A stretch of DNA of 64,000 nucleotides, taken from positions 29,642,492-29,706,491 of the forward strand of contig NC_056004.1 of the NCBI RefSeq assembly GCF_018446385.1, read 5' to 3'. A program made the translations under genes and the position numbers. Each line of letters opens with the position of its first letter. Positions within the stretch are counted from its first letter, which is position 1. Below the pieces are notes generated by a model, which worked only from the letters and a program-made list of their open reading frames with translations, was not told the origin of the DNA and ran no database searches. This stretch comes from Zingiber officinale (taxonomy: Eukaryota; Streptophyta; Magnoliopsida; Zingiberales; Zingiberaceae). This document shows positions 46,971-57,972 of this stretch, one piece after another.

Positions 46971-47364
46971 CGTTGGACATGCTAGCAATTATCTTACAGA
47001 CTGACGAGAAGAGGGAAATTAAAGAGAAGGCAAGAAGAGATAACCGTTGTCCTCCCGATTTTTTCGTAAAAAAAAAGATATTATTCAATAATAGAGAATT
47101 ATCCTTCGTACAACTAAATACATGTTTATATAGACTTCAACCCTAAGATATATGACAGGAAAGAAATTCTAAGATATATAGACTTCAATTCCGATATTAT
47201 AAAGAAAGGGAAAAATTTTAAAAAAAATAAAAGAAAAGAAAAATATTCTATTAAAAATATAAAAATATAGAAATTAGTAAAGATACTTAAAATACCAAAA
47301 TACCTTAAATATTTAAAAAAAATATAAAAAATAATAATAAAAATCTACCGATCCTCCTATATCA
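46971..47364 (-). repeat. LTR of family F, upper copy
   Basis: On the minus strand it starts TGATATAGGAGG and ends GTCCAACG, 394 bp, next to a tRNA-Met primer site, so it acts as a 5' LTR. It is similar to 32075-32482. Confidence 0.7.
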
Positions 47365-47388
47365 AATTTATAGAATTTGCTCTTTTGT

Positions 47389-47631
47389 AATGAACTAGGT
47401 AACACATTGAACCTGAGGCGATCAACCTGGCCTCACAAAAGTTTTCCACCATTCGTTAGGGTAAGTCGAGAAGCACTCGCGGAGGATGGCCAAGAAATCC
47501 AACATCTTGTGGTTGAGCGTCTCATTTAGAGGAAAAATCTCTACAAATGCGTCGTACCTTGAGATCGAACTGTGGATACCTAGGTGGTAACTTGACACTC
47601 TTTCACTGTATCGTAATCTCGGAGATAAAAT
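47389..47631 (-). mobile_element. SINE, family II, minus strand
   Basis: On the minus strand the block matches the SINEs at 50117 and 52025 (CAGTTCGATCTC as B-box, AATGAGACGC.., GAGTGCTTCTCGACTTACCC). It is flanked by AATTTGCTCTTTTGTAA and AATTTGCTCTTTCGTGA, a 17-bp direct repeat with two changes. A protein-like frame on it is meaningless. Confidence 0.8.
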
Positions 47632-47649
47632 TTGCTCTTTCGTGAAGAG

Positions 47650-48200
47650 GAATGAAAAGACATTTGAAATATTTTAGTAGTGATGAAAAATCCAATTAAA
47701 TCATTTGAGATTTAGGAGTGATCTTTTTATCATTTTAAGGTAATTATGGTTCTAAAGTATAGTTCATTTTTCATAAATAAGAATCGTTTGCACGAGGTGT
47801 CCAGTTAACTAAAGTGTGACATATTTATTATATATTTACTATAATAAGATAGAGATCAGTTTTTGACGGACACATACATTAAGAAAAACTTTCTACACCC
47901 CTAATCATTTCGTAGTGGACTATAAGTTGATGTTGTGGTTTATCTTTCTTTATATAATCTAGGATGAATTGCAATCAAAATCATCTAGGAGTATAATTAC
48001 CTTTAGCTATAAATAGTAAATAAGAATCAAATAGAGCATTCAAGATGAGTCAAAGAGAAAAAGATTTGATTAGGAGTATAATTACCTTTAGCTATAAATA
48101 GTAACTAAGACAAAATGAGTTGTGACTAGAAAGAGAAAAAGATTTGATTCACATCATTATTAAGAAATGCATTTCATATGCATTATATAGAAGAAGAAAC
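47650..48200. other. Intergenic stretch with a short duplication
   Basis: A block of about 80 bp with GGAGTATAATTACCTTTAGC occurs at about 47987 and again at about 48071. Nothing else is recognised. Confidence 0.65.
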
Positions 48201-48531
48201 AAAACACAGTAGAAGGTAACTAATGAATGCGGTGCCAAGCATGAAGAAGCCTATCAAGGTTCTTCAGCCCCACCAGAATGTTTATCTATTTCCTTAAATG
48301 AAAACGTCCAAGTTGTGTATGCATGCTTTTGTCTTCATTCATCACTGACACATACAGATCCAGATGCAGATGATGGAGATCAACCAATCAATCAATCGAG
48401 CTCTTTCCTTGTTGGGCTAGTGATACCGACAATCACGTACCAAGTGTAAACCTCAAGAAAGAAGATCGAGAAAAATATAAGCTCTCTCGATCGATCAAAT
48501 CTTGGAAACCTATACATCAATGTACTCAAGC

Positions 48532-48937
48532 TCAGCGGCCCTCTTCATGCTGCCGCCAGCTTTCTTCCCTTCGAAAGCAACAGAGCACCTACAGCCAAAA
48601 CGCGAACGAGATTGAACAACAACAACAACAACAACCATGGCTAGCTACCTGCCATCTGATTCACGGAGAATGAACTGACCTTGTGAAATCCATTTCGGCG
48701 TTGTCCGCCGTCGGCAGGGGCCTTGTTTTCTTGGAGCATTTCGTCTTTGGAGGAGCTGACGAATCGCAGCACCGGGGGCGACCACAGACTGCTCGTTTCG
48801 TAGTCAAAATTGAACTCCGATGCGTCCGGGAACTTGATCAAGAGGCCCTCGGAGACGCTTCTCGACACGAGCTGAACTTTGGTGACAGGCGAGCGCCCGT
48901 CGACGGACTGCAAGCCGATCGCTTCTGAGTTGGACAT
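48532..48937 (-). CDS. Small two-exon plant protein, function unknown
   Basis: Exon 1 (48937-48680, 86 codons) starts at the first ATG. It has a conserved-looking block, [20 protein letters not shown] followed by [15 protein letters not shown], that I recall only vaguely from uncharacterised plant proteins. A 91-bp intron with GTCAGT donor and CTGTAG acceptor joins exon 2 (48588-48532) in phase 0, giving 104 residues ending [18 protein letters not shown]. Without splicing the frame also ends shortly, at 48641. In exon 2 another frame is open to a TAG at 48510-48520 and would join a different frame of exon 1, so the C-terminus is not certain. No signal peptide or membrane segment. Codon use is GC-rich, unlike the neighbouring repeats, which supports a real gene. 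Confidence 0.6.
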
Positions 48938-49379
48938 TGAGGCCAGGAGGAGATCAGCTCGAGGAACAGAGGGGTTTGCATCTATTCTCTCTGACTGCGT
49001 GGTTTTAAGTAGCTAGGGAAAAGGGTTGCCGATTGACAAGGACACATGAGGAATTCATCCATCTTTGTGGACGGAACTAACTAACTACTTGTTAAAAAGG
49101 TTCGAATTTCACTGTTTCCTTTGATCCTCTTGGTCGTATCTCCTGCTTTTTAGTGTGGATCTGAAGCTGTAGGATGTGAATCGTCGGTCTCAGATCTGAA
49201 TTCGGGTTATAATGAAGTGGACAAATCTGCTAAGATGTCGGAATCTGATTATTAGTTTTGGTGGATACCGAGCAAGACGACATGGCTGCATGGACAGATT
49301 AAAATGTCGGCGAATTACGGCATCTATGTTTTAAAATGCTTAAATTACACACTTTATTTTCTAAATTATCAAATCATGG

Positions 49380-49752
49380 CCGTGTTTTAGTAAATTACAC
49401 CAATACAACTAACTATGTCAGATGATTTTGAAATGGATAATAGTAACGGTCCTTCAGGCCACATGACTACTTTCTTTTTCCTTGGGTTTATATATATGTT
49501 GTTCTTCACGGCCACCGTCGCATCGAGTCTTTCGATTCCAGCGGTCGCGTCTCCACCAAGAACTCGGCGGTGTTCAGGTAAGCGATTCATGTCCCTTCCC
49601 TCGCCTCTCTGCTCTTTTTCTTCTTGATTTCTTTTTCCAGGTTCCAGATCTCTTTTATTTTTCTGTCGGCATTTGGATTGGAATTGCATAGGGATTTCCG
49701 TCTTTTCATTTTGAATGCATGATTAGCGTTTACTCATCCCTGGTGGTTCTTG
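49380..49752 (+). promoter_or_regulatory. Possible orphan promoter and first exon
   Basis: A TATA-like TTTATATATATG (49487-49498) is followed by a GC-rich stretch ending GTGTTCAG and GTAAGCG (near 49578), a good splice donor, and then a pyrimidine-rich stretch. This looks like the 5' end of a gene or non-coding transcript. No coding continuation was found; SINEs follow. Confidence 0.3.
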
Positions 49753-49765
49753 TATGGTTTTGAAG

Positions 49766-49968
49766 AGGTCCCCTCGGAGTGGTGTTAAGATACAGGGTAT
49801 TACCATATTAAACTATGGGATCAAAATTTAGCACATTTGAGCATGCCTTCTTCGTGCTTTGGTCATTGTACTAATGGTTAGTAGTCATCCGTGGTAATTT
49901 ATCTTCTCCGTGTTGACCTAGGGACAAATTGACGGGAGCACTGAGGTGAGCAAATCACCTTCTGCGTT
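49766..49968 (+). mobile_element. SINE family I
   Basis: Similar to the intron SINE at 27548 (starts GGTCCCCTCGG, contains GTAGTCATCCGTGG and CTCCGTGTTGACC). It is preceded by TATGGTTTTGAAG (49753-49765). Directly joined to it is a truncated family II SINE. Confidence 0.75.
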
Positions 49969-50100
49969 GTGAAGGCTGGGCTTCTGCGCCGCCCACCACA
50001 AGTATTTCTTGATTTACTTTGGCGACCAGTGAAAATTTTCCATGTGGCCGAGCCGGTCACACCAAGCTCGACGTTACCCAACCTGATTAATCATTTTTTT
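49969..50100 (+). mobile_element. SINE family II, 3' half
   Basis: Matches the 3' half of the SINE at 50117 and ends in a T-rich tail. The 5' half with the polymerase III boxes is missing. Confidence 0.7.
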
Positions 50101-50116
50101 TTTATGGTTGTGAAGA

Positions 50117-50357
50117 CGCCTCCGGGGCTATGGTGCAACGGTAAGGGTGCTCAATTGTCTCCCAATCACCCACGGTTCGATTCCCATTTACGGGGTATTT
50201 GTAGAAATTTTTTCTCCAAATGAGACTTACAACTAAGGGATGCTAGACTTTTGAGCCATTCGCCGCTTCCCGATTGACCCTAGTGGCCGATGGCTGTAGG
50301 GGACGGGCCGATTGCCCCAAGCTCAACGTACCTAACCTGGTTAATCTTTTTTTTTTT
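50117..50357 (+). mobile_element. SINE family II
   Basis: The A-box region is TGGTGCAACGGTAAGGG and the B-box GGTTCGATTCC. It ends in a run of T. It is preceded by TATGGTTGTGAAG, and the same 13 bases with one change follow it. Confidence 0.85.
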
Positions 50358-50373
50358 TTGTATGGTTGTGAAA

Positions 50374-50612
50374 GCCCCCAAGGCTATGATGTAGTGGAAG
50401 GGTGTCTAGTTATCGCCAGACACCCACGATTTGATTCCCAGTTACGACACATTTACAGAAAATTTTCCTCTAAATGAAATGCACAACTAAGAGATGCTAG
50501 GTTTCCGGGCCGCTCGGCACGAGTACTTCTCGATTTACCCTAACGGTCAGTGGGAAACATCAGTGGGGCAGGCCCGGTCGCCCTAGGTTCGACAATACCT
50601 AGTTAACCATTA
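50374..50612 (+). mobile_element. SINE family II
   Basis: Same layout as the preceding copy, with boxes TGATGTAGTGGAAGGG and GATTTGATTCC. The tail is short. Confidence 0.8.
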
Positions 50613-50616
50613 TGTT

Positions 50617-52258
50617 TATCCCCAGGACTATGGTGTAGGATCGAGACGTACTAGGGGGTGAATAACACTCATAACTTTTTTCATTTAAAATCAATCGGAG
50701 TAAAACACAACGGAAAGTAAAGAACACAGAACAAGGACACCAAGGATTTTACTTGGTTCGGATCCTGTGACGACTCCTACTCCAAGGTTTGTATATGAGA
50801 GTGCTTTCAATGAGCAATCAATAATAAATCGGAAGATTACAAGTACAAGTATTGTAATAAAATAAAGTTTACCGACGACTTGGAAAGTTGGATCTTTTAC
50901 GTAGTCATTGTCGGAGTAGAGTTATGGCGTTGCAGATTCATCTTTTGAGCAACACGCACATGAGAAGATCATTCTGAATGTGGTCGAGGCCTTCTTTTAT
51001 AGTCGAGTTGAACCTAATTCAAATCCATTGATCTCGGAATCAAGTTTGACTCGACGCTGATCGGTCGACCGATCCCCTTGATCGGTTGATCGAACCTTCT
51101 AAACCTGCCCAACTTCACGTCTAGATTCTGCCGCTTAAGATAAAGCCTTCATTCGATCAACTGATCCCACCGTTTGGTTGACCGATCCAGCTGTGCTTGC
51201 TGGCTTATCTGGTTCGATCAACCTTGTCTAAAGTTTACCCATCGTTCAGTCGACTGAACCTGAGGTTTAGTCGACCGATCCCTTGGTCCAAACTTCACTT
51301 CGAGCTAGAATCTGATCTGTTTGCTTAGGGGTTCGGTCGATCGATCTGGACATTTGGTCAACCAAATAGAGTAAAAATATGAACCTATAAAATTGTTAGT
51401 TTCCTACAAAACAGAGTTAAAATAATAGGCGAATAATATATAAAAAGTAACTTTGACAGTCTTCGGACTGTCCGGTCTTGACTTTGAGTTTTGCTAAAAC
51501 TCTAGGTCGGACCAACACCTACTGTTCTCTCTTCATGGAATGCATCCTCACCTACTTCTCTCAGGAGAGTTTACCTTTTGCAAGACCGGTCCTCCAGACC
51601 GTTTGAACTTTTGCTCAACGTCCAATACGTCAAAACTTCATGCTGAATGTTCGATCCTGCCCCGTTCAGTGTTCCCCTGGTGTTCGTGATCTCCAGAATT
51701 TTCACCTAGAGTCATCGACTTTAGAATTTCACCCAACGTCCTCAACCCGCCAAGACTTCAACCAGTCCCTTGAACCAGGACTTTGTTGCCTAACCGTAGC
51801 TAGGACTTTCCATAACCTAGGGTTACCCCCTATAACCTAGGGTTACTTCCCTCTAGGGTTTTCTACCTGCCTAGAATTCACTAGGACTTTTGCCTAAGAA
51901 CACTTAGGACTTTTCTACAAGTTCAGTCATGTTTGTTAAATTACAAGACATCTTAACTTTTGAACCTTTTGTCATTATCAAAACTCAGGTTCGATCGTCT
52001 GATGCTCCCTGCACCAACATATGGTGCAGTGGTATGGGCGCTCAGTTGTCTCCCAGGCACTCACGGTTCGATTCCCAGTTATGACATATTTGTAAGGATT
52101 TTTCTCCAAATGAGACTTGCAACTAAGAGATGCTGGGCTTCTGGGTTGTCCACTGCAAGTGCTTCCTGATTTACCCTAGTGGTCAGTAGAAAACTTCTAC
52201 AGGATGGGATCAATCATCCCAGGCTCGACGTTATCTAGGCTAGTTAATCACTTTTTTT
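50617..52258 (+). mobile_element. SINE family II, split by a solo LTR
   Basis: The first 17 bp are at 50617-50633 and the rest at 52025-52258 (TGCAGTGGTATGGGCGCTC.., B-box GGTTCGATTCC). The interruption is the solo LTR with target duplication TATGG. Confidence 0.82.
50634..52019 (-). mobile_element. Solo LTR I inside a SINE
   Basis: The insert is 1386 bp. On the minus strand it starts TGTTGGTGCAGG and ends CGATCCTACA, flanked by TATGG (50629-50633 and 52020-52024). On the minus strand the U3 has hairpin units, then palindromes around TCGGTCGACCGA (51055-51370), then a TATA box (50995-51003). No coding sequence. Confidence 0.88.
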
Positions 52259-52271
52259 ATATAGTTATGAA

Positions 52272-52490
52272 GGGTCCCCTCGGGACGGTGCGGTAGTTAA
52301 AACATGAAGTGTTTGCCATATTAGGTCATGGGTCGAAAATCAATGTATCTAAACATACATTCCCCATACTTTGGGTATTACACTAATGATTAATAATTAT
52401 TCATGATTTACATCTTCTATATTTACCTAAGGACATATTAATAAGGATGAACGAATAATCTTTTATAATATTATATAGTTGTGAAGAGCA
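52272..52490 (+). mobile_element. SINE family I
   Basis: Starts GGTCCCCTCGGGACGGTGCGG after TATAGTTATGAAG. Its second half is AT-rich and diverged. Confidence 0.7.
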
Positions 52491-54289
52491 TAAACCCTCC
52501 GAGAAAAACTTTTCCTATCTCTTCTTAATTATTCAGGTTATAAATTAACCCCATTGTTTATCTCTGGTATAAAATGGAGACAGCCCGGATAGATAGTTGC
52601 AATTTAATTCTTTTGGAATTTTTTAAGCTTGGAAGTGGAGAGAGAGCTGAGAAAATTAGTTCGTCTTATTTTTATTCTATTTTATTAAATTTTTAATGGT
52701 TATTTTTTTAAAAAATAAAATCATTTACTTATATTGGAAGCTTAGACGTTTCTTCAACTTTGTCTGATTTGATTGTAATTAGAATAGAATGGTGTGCCTA
52801 ACACTAAGACGAATTTTATCATAGTATAAAAATTTGAGACTAATGCTGTGACAAAAAAATTTTCTCCCTAAATTATCGTTGCCAAATTCTGCGATAACAA
52901 AATTAACCTATTTATAACAGATCCTATTGAATAAATCCAACATATCCTATTTAACATATATATAACATCTTATTCACAAGATACAGATCCTATTAATAAT
53001 GAAAACTAAATTTATAATAATACAAATATAAAGTTATCAAAATAAAATCATACAAATAAGTTAAAAGAAACATATCAAATCCATACAAGGCATCATATCC
53101 AAAAATATCTAACATTCATTGAAAAATTAAAAATTTCATTAAAATGGAAATACTCAAACCTCATCAATTCATCATCTTCTTCCACAACAACTTTCTTCTC
53201 TTTCCATTCTTCTTTTACTGTATCAAACCAAATAAACAAACAAAAAAAAGATCATTTATAATAAAAAAAGAAAATCCCTTAAAATAACATAAAACTTAAT
53301 ACTTAATTTTTTTTCTCTAACATGCATTTTCAATTTGTACCAATTTACTTAACCTCATTAACCCTCTTTAAAATAAATTAACAGTATTAATAAAAAAAAT
53401 ACAAGTTTCAAGTCAGAAATTTATGTATTCAAATAAATATTGTTGTGTTCAAATAAGACTTTTAGCCCTCTTACTTCTATAAATTATTCTACACTTCTGC
53501 CACTATTTTTTTTATGCAAATTATTTGATGCAAGCTAAAGATGACTCGTATGATGTATACACATCACATATATATATATATATATTTTTGATAAAAGGTT
53601 AGAAATGTATGATGAAAATCCACCGTACATGAGTTATATCTACTCCTAATTAAGGTGCGAAAACAAGCAACAACATTTAGATGATAGGTAGTTCTATCAA
53701 CCAATATAATAAAGCTTTTTGGTTGGTGATGGATTCCAAGAATGCAAGAGAAATGTTTCGATTTGGGCACTGTGATGTCGCTAGGGATTAGGGAAATGGC
53801 ACCGTCGGGGCCACATGAGGAGTAAGTAGTCTTGATAGGAATGCCATTGATGGAAGATTTTGTAGGCCAAGGCCATGAGACATGACTTGATAACATTTGG
53901 CTTCAAGTCATGGTCATCAATATATCAAAAAGTAAGAGGGGCATTTGTGTGGCCACGAGAGAAAAGGTTTGAGTTTTAGACGACTACTTATGATGATTCG
54001 CATCATATTTATTAAGCAGCAGTGGAAGTTTCAACTCAGAAATTACTGTTCTGATTAGTCAGAGACAACGAGAATGATGGCAAAAGTGCTTGTTTGGTTC
54101 TGATTGCAGTGTTCGCAAACGTGAGTTGTTCTCTTTAATAACCAAATCGACTTACAGCAGAAATCTAGAAACGAAAACATACTCCAACCCACGAACCTCA
54201 AACAAATCAGGTCCATAAAAGAAGAAGAGCACACTGGATTGGTTTACAGTGTTTATACTGGTTGGAAATGTGAATTGAATAAAGAGATA
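52491..54289. other. AT-rich intergenic stretch
   Basis: A short (TA)n run lies at 53569-53584. A 110-codon frame on the minus strand (53564-53896) matches nothing I know and has no supporting context. Nothing else is seen. Confidence 0.6.
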
Positions 54290-55156
54290 AAGACTAAAGA
54301 TTCTATTGTGTATGAATTTTTAGTTCCACATTAGAAATTGTTTGACTTTATTCTTGGTTTAAATTATGACACATACATTGATATAATAAACATATGCATG
54401 GGGAGAGACTCTCATGAGTGAGTGCACAAGGGTGAGTGTAAATCTAGAGTTCGGATGGTATTGAAGCAAGGTTGACTTGTGTGCGAGCACCACCTACTCA
54501 TGTCAAATGCTAGTCGAGATAAGATTTGCTCAAGCGAATCCAATTGAAACTGTCGATAATTAATGGCAATAAATGGTCGTTAGTTCATTCAATTGAAATA
54601 TTAATCAGTCATTTATTACGACCAAAGGTTGAACCCCTATATAAGAAGCTCAAATCTTGTGTAGAAGATATAGAGCGACCGCCTGTGTTCTCCCAAAAAA
54701 CTCTCTTAGTCGTGCATCAGTTTAGCTGAACTATTCGTGATAGCACCCGGATACATTCTCAGTTCGCTACAAACAACAGTGCTTGGTTGCATGCATGATT
54801 TTATAGTTGTATCCTAGGAAATAGATGACCCGAGAGAACTTTGAAGCACAGCCGGAGGTGGGGCGAATCTGATTCAAGGAAACTACGTTTAGTGTATGCC
54901 TCAGTATCTTACTCAGCGAATTCCCTTCCTGACTCGGCGATCAACTCCCGATTCTGCTATGCACCTCATCAACTCCGCAACTCGGACCATCAGAAGCTTG
55001 ACAGAACCAGCTCCGCTAGCAGCTTGAGATTATTCGCTCAAGTCATCTTAACATATAAGTTAGAATTGATTTTGTATAATTTCAATTCAATAATTTTCTT
55101 TAATATCTCTAGCAACAGATTGTCCAATAATCTTGAAATAGATTTTGTTCTATTGA
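54290..55156 (+). repeat. Probable 5' LTR of Copia element J
   Basis: A TATA box CCTATATAAGA lies at 54636-54646, followed by a leader. GATGGCTACAGAGCAAAG at about 55156-55173 is a decayed tRNA-Met primer site, after which gag starts. The left end is not defined. Confidence 0.55.
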
Positions 55157-55197
55157 GATGGCTACAGAGCAAAGTATTGATTACCCCGATTGAAACT

Positions 55198-56035
55198 ATG
55201 TCAATCAACTACGGAGAAAGGCTAGAGAAGTTCACTGGATTAAACTTCAAGAGGTGGCAGCAAAAGATGTTCTTCTACTTGACCACGCTCAATCTGGCTT
55301 GGTTCTTGACCGAGGACTCTCCCAAGTGTATTGAGGATACTAATGCACAAACCATCAAGCATGGACTCACTCTGAGTTTTTTTTTTGCCAAAACTATATC
55401 CTCAACTGCCTTGTCGACTCGCTATACGTTGTGTATAGCACGAAAAGAACGATTAAGGAGCTATGAAAGTTCTTGGATAAGAAATACAAGATAGAGGATG
55501 CAAGAGACAAGAAGTTCATTATGGGCCAATTCCTGGACTACAAAATAGTTAACTCCAAGACGATGATCAGCTAAGTCTAGGAACATGAGATCCACTTAGA
55601 AGGAATGATTCTGAGTGAAACTTTCCAGGTGGCTGATATCATTGAGAAGCTACCTTCCAAGTGGAAGGACTTCAAGAACTACATGAAGCACAAGCGGAAT
55701 GAGTTGAATGTGGAGGAACTCATTGTTAGACTTCGCATCAAAGAAGACAACAAGAGTTCAGAGAGAAAGTTATTCTCTCAGGATACTATGAAAGCCAACA
55801 TGCTCGAACGCGGTTAAAACTCAAAATGGAAGAACCTCAAGAGTCAAGACTTCCAAGATGGGACCCCCAGAGGAGGCATTAAGAAATTCTCTGGGAAGTG
55901 CTTCAACTGTGGTCGAGTCGGTCACAAATCTTCAGAATGCAGAAACTCAAAGAAGAAGCAAGAGGTCAACCTGAACGAGGGACCAGAAATGGATGACCTC
56001 TGCATTGTTTTTGAGTCAAACAGAGTTGAACTGTC
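55198..56035 (+). pseudogene. Element J: Copia gag, decayed
   Basis: It starts MSINYGERLEKFTGLNFKRW, a typical Copia gag N-terminus, with a frameshift near 55375 and a stop near 55575. A later open part (55605-55817) has [16 protein letters not shown] and [12 protein letters not shown], the UBN2-type gag core. One zinc knuckle, CFNCGRVGHKSSEC (about 55906-55947), keeps all ligands. It encoded the capsid/nucleocapsid protein of the element. Confidence 0.82.
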
Positions 56036-56516
56036 TAAAAATGAAATGTTTGCAGGAAGGAGCTATATATCTGATGGGTTGTTCAAGCTCAATATAATGG
56101 TCATTAGGCCTAAAATAAATAAAGATGAAAGCTCTTTTACTTATGTGCTTGAGTGTTCATGTTTGTAGCATATTAGACTAGGACATGTTAACTACAATAT
56201 GTTGTGTAAACTAATAAACATACAAGCATACCTACATTCCACCTTGACCCAAAATACAAGTGTGAGATTTGTGTTAAAGCAAAAATGACAAAGTCATCAT
56301 TTCAACACGTTGAGAGAAGTAATGAACCACTCGGGCTAATTCACACAGACATGTGCAACCTCATAGGTACACCAACACGTGGTGAGAATAAATACTTCAT
56401 CATTTTTGTAGATGATAACACAAAATATTGTTATGTGTATCTTCTCAAAAGTAAAGATTAAGCTATAAAGAAATTTGCTCTCTATAAGAATGAGATTGAA
56501 AACTAACTTAATAAAA
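56036..56516 (+). pseudogene. Element J: GAG-pre-integrase and integrase start
   Basis: Recognisable are GLFKLNI, HIRLGHVNYNMLCKLI (zinc-binding HHCC region near 56170-56215), a KSSFQHVER stretch and LIHTDMC..ENKYFIIFVDDNT (start of the integrase core, near 56335-56425), in changing frames. Protease is missing. It is cut at 56516 by element H; the rest must lie beyond the window. Confidence 0.8.
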
Positions 56517-57972
56517 TGATAGATCGGATGCGAGCGATAGAGGGGGGGAATGAATATCGCTTCTTTTAAAACTTTAGTTTATCTTTTAAAACATAAAGTT
56601 AAGCAGCGGAAATTAGAAAGAGACATGTTTGTTTACTTCGTTCGGAGCCTAACTCGACTCCTACTCGAAGGCCCGCGGTCCTTGACCGCACCGATGGGCA
56701 AAGCACTATAACTCTTCTTTCCGAAATCCTTTGGAAAGAAGCAAATCGTACAAATGAGCAAGATAGTAACACCCTACTATCTTGCTTAAATAAATTAAGT
56801 ACAATGCAAGCTTATTCTAAAATAAAGTATACCAACAATGATTTGAAGATGAATCTTGGGTCGATACTTCCGGACGGTGTGAGCTTGCTGAACTGATGAA
56901 GATTTGTAATGCGTGTTGCTTGCAGAAAAGAATTTGAGTCAATCAGAAAGTTATCCTGGCCTCAGACTTCGAGCCCCATTTTATAGGCCTTGGGCGTTCG
57001 GTCGACCGATCCCACTGTTCGGTCGACCGAACCCGCTCCTTCCTTCTTTCCTGGCTGGAGTCTGACACTGGCTCGATCTCTGACATTAACTGATCTTTAA
57101 TGGTTCGGTCGACCGATCATGTCTTTCGGTCGACCGAACAAGCTTTTTTCCTTATTCGTTGCAATATGCCGAGATCTTTATTTATTGCACCATTAATGTT
57201 GATTGGTTCGGTCGACTGATCCCTGCGTTCGGTCGACCGATCGACTTCTTTTCCTTTGTTGCTGATCGGCGTTGATGAACTGGCTGAGCTGAGTCATCAA
57301 TGTTCGGTCGACCGATCTTACTGTTCGGTCGACCGATCAAGCTTTGATCGGGCTCAGACTATGTTCAGGTTTGATCTGAATACTGAACTGAATTTGCTTG
57401 GTTCGGTCGACCGATCAAGTGGTTTGGTCGACCGATCAAACAGAATATGCAAAACAATGTTAAGCAACACACCCTGCAAAACCAAGATTAACATAGTAAT
57501 AAAAATGCATGAGTAATATGAAAGACAGTAAAATTGTCTTGATCTCAAATTGGAAACCTTTCCGATTTCTTCAGTTGGATCAACGACCTAAGGTTGCTCC
57601 CTTCGGGAACCCGACCTCACTGTCGCTCCTCCAGTTTGTTTACCTCAACTTACCTGCCAAACTTTGATCCTCCAGATCTAGTTTGGACTTTTCACTAAGC
57701 CTTGATTAGCTCCCCAGGACTTTTCTCTTGATCTTCGGTCCTCCAGACCTCTCGATCACACTGCCAAGCTTTGGGTCCCCTCGACCTTCTTGGACTTGCA
57801 CCTGGGTTCCACGATCTGCTAAGATTTCTCCTGCCTAGCCTCCAACTAGATTTTTCCCGGTTGAGTAAATATCTTGCACAGTCAGTCAACTTGTTAGATC
57901 ATAACAAGACTTAACTTGAACCTTTGACAACATCAAAACTTAGATTTGATTCTGGTGCAACTTGCACCAACA
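56517..57972 (-). repeat. 3' LTR of element H
   Basis: On the minus strand it starts TGTTGGTGCAAG and ends CGATCTATCA; to its right a minus-strand polypurine tract (CTCCCCTTTTTT) shows that the element body extends to the right. U3 hairpin units lie at about 57590-57880, palindromes TCGGTCGACCGA at 56995-57430, and a TATA box (GGCCTATAAAATGG) at 56977-56989. Confidence 0.88.

Noticed and set aside
32075-47364. One intact element F spanning both F LTR copies
   Set aside because: The flanks (CTATA and AATTT) do not match, and pol was not found between them, so I list the LTRs separately.
47400-47580. Protein-like minus-strand frame (ETLNHKMLDFLAILRECF)
   Set aside because: It aligns at DNA level with family II SINEs and has matching flanking duplications.
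53564-53896. 110-codon minus-strand frame
   Set aside because: No recognised motif, AT-rich context, overlaps a TA repeat, no splice or promoter evidence.
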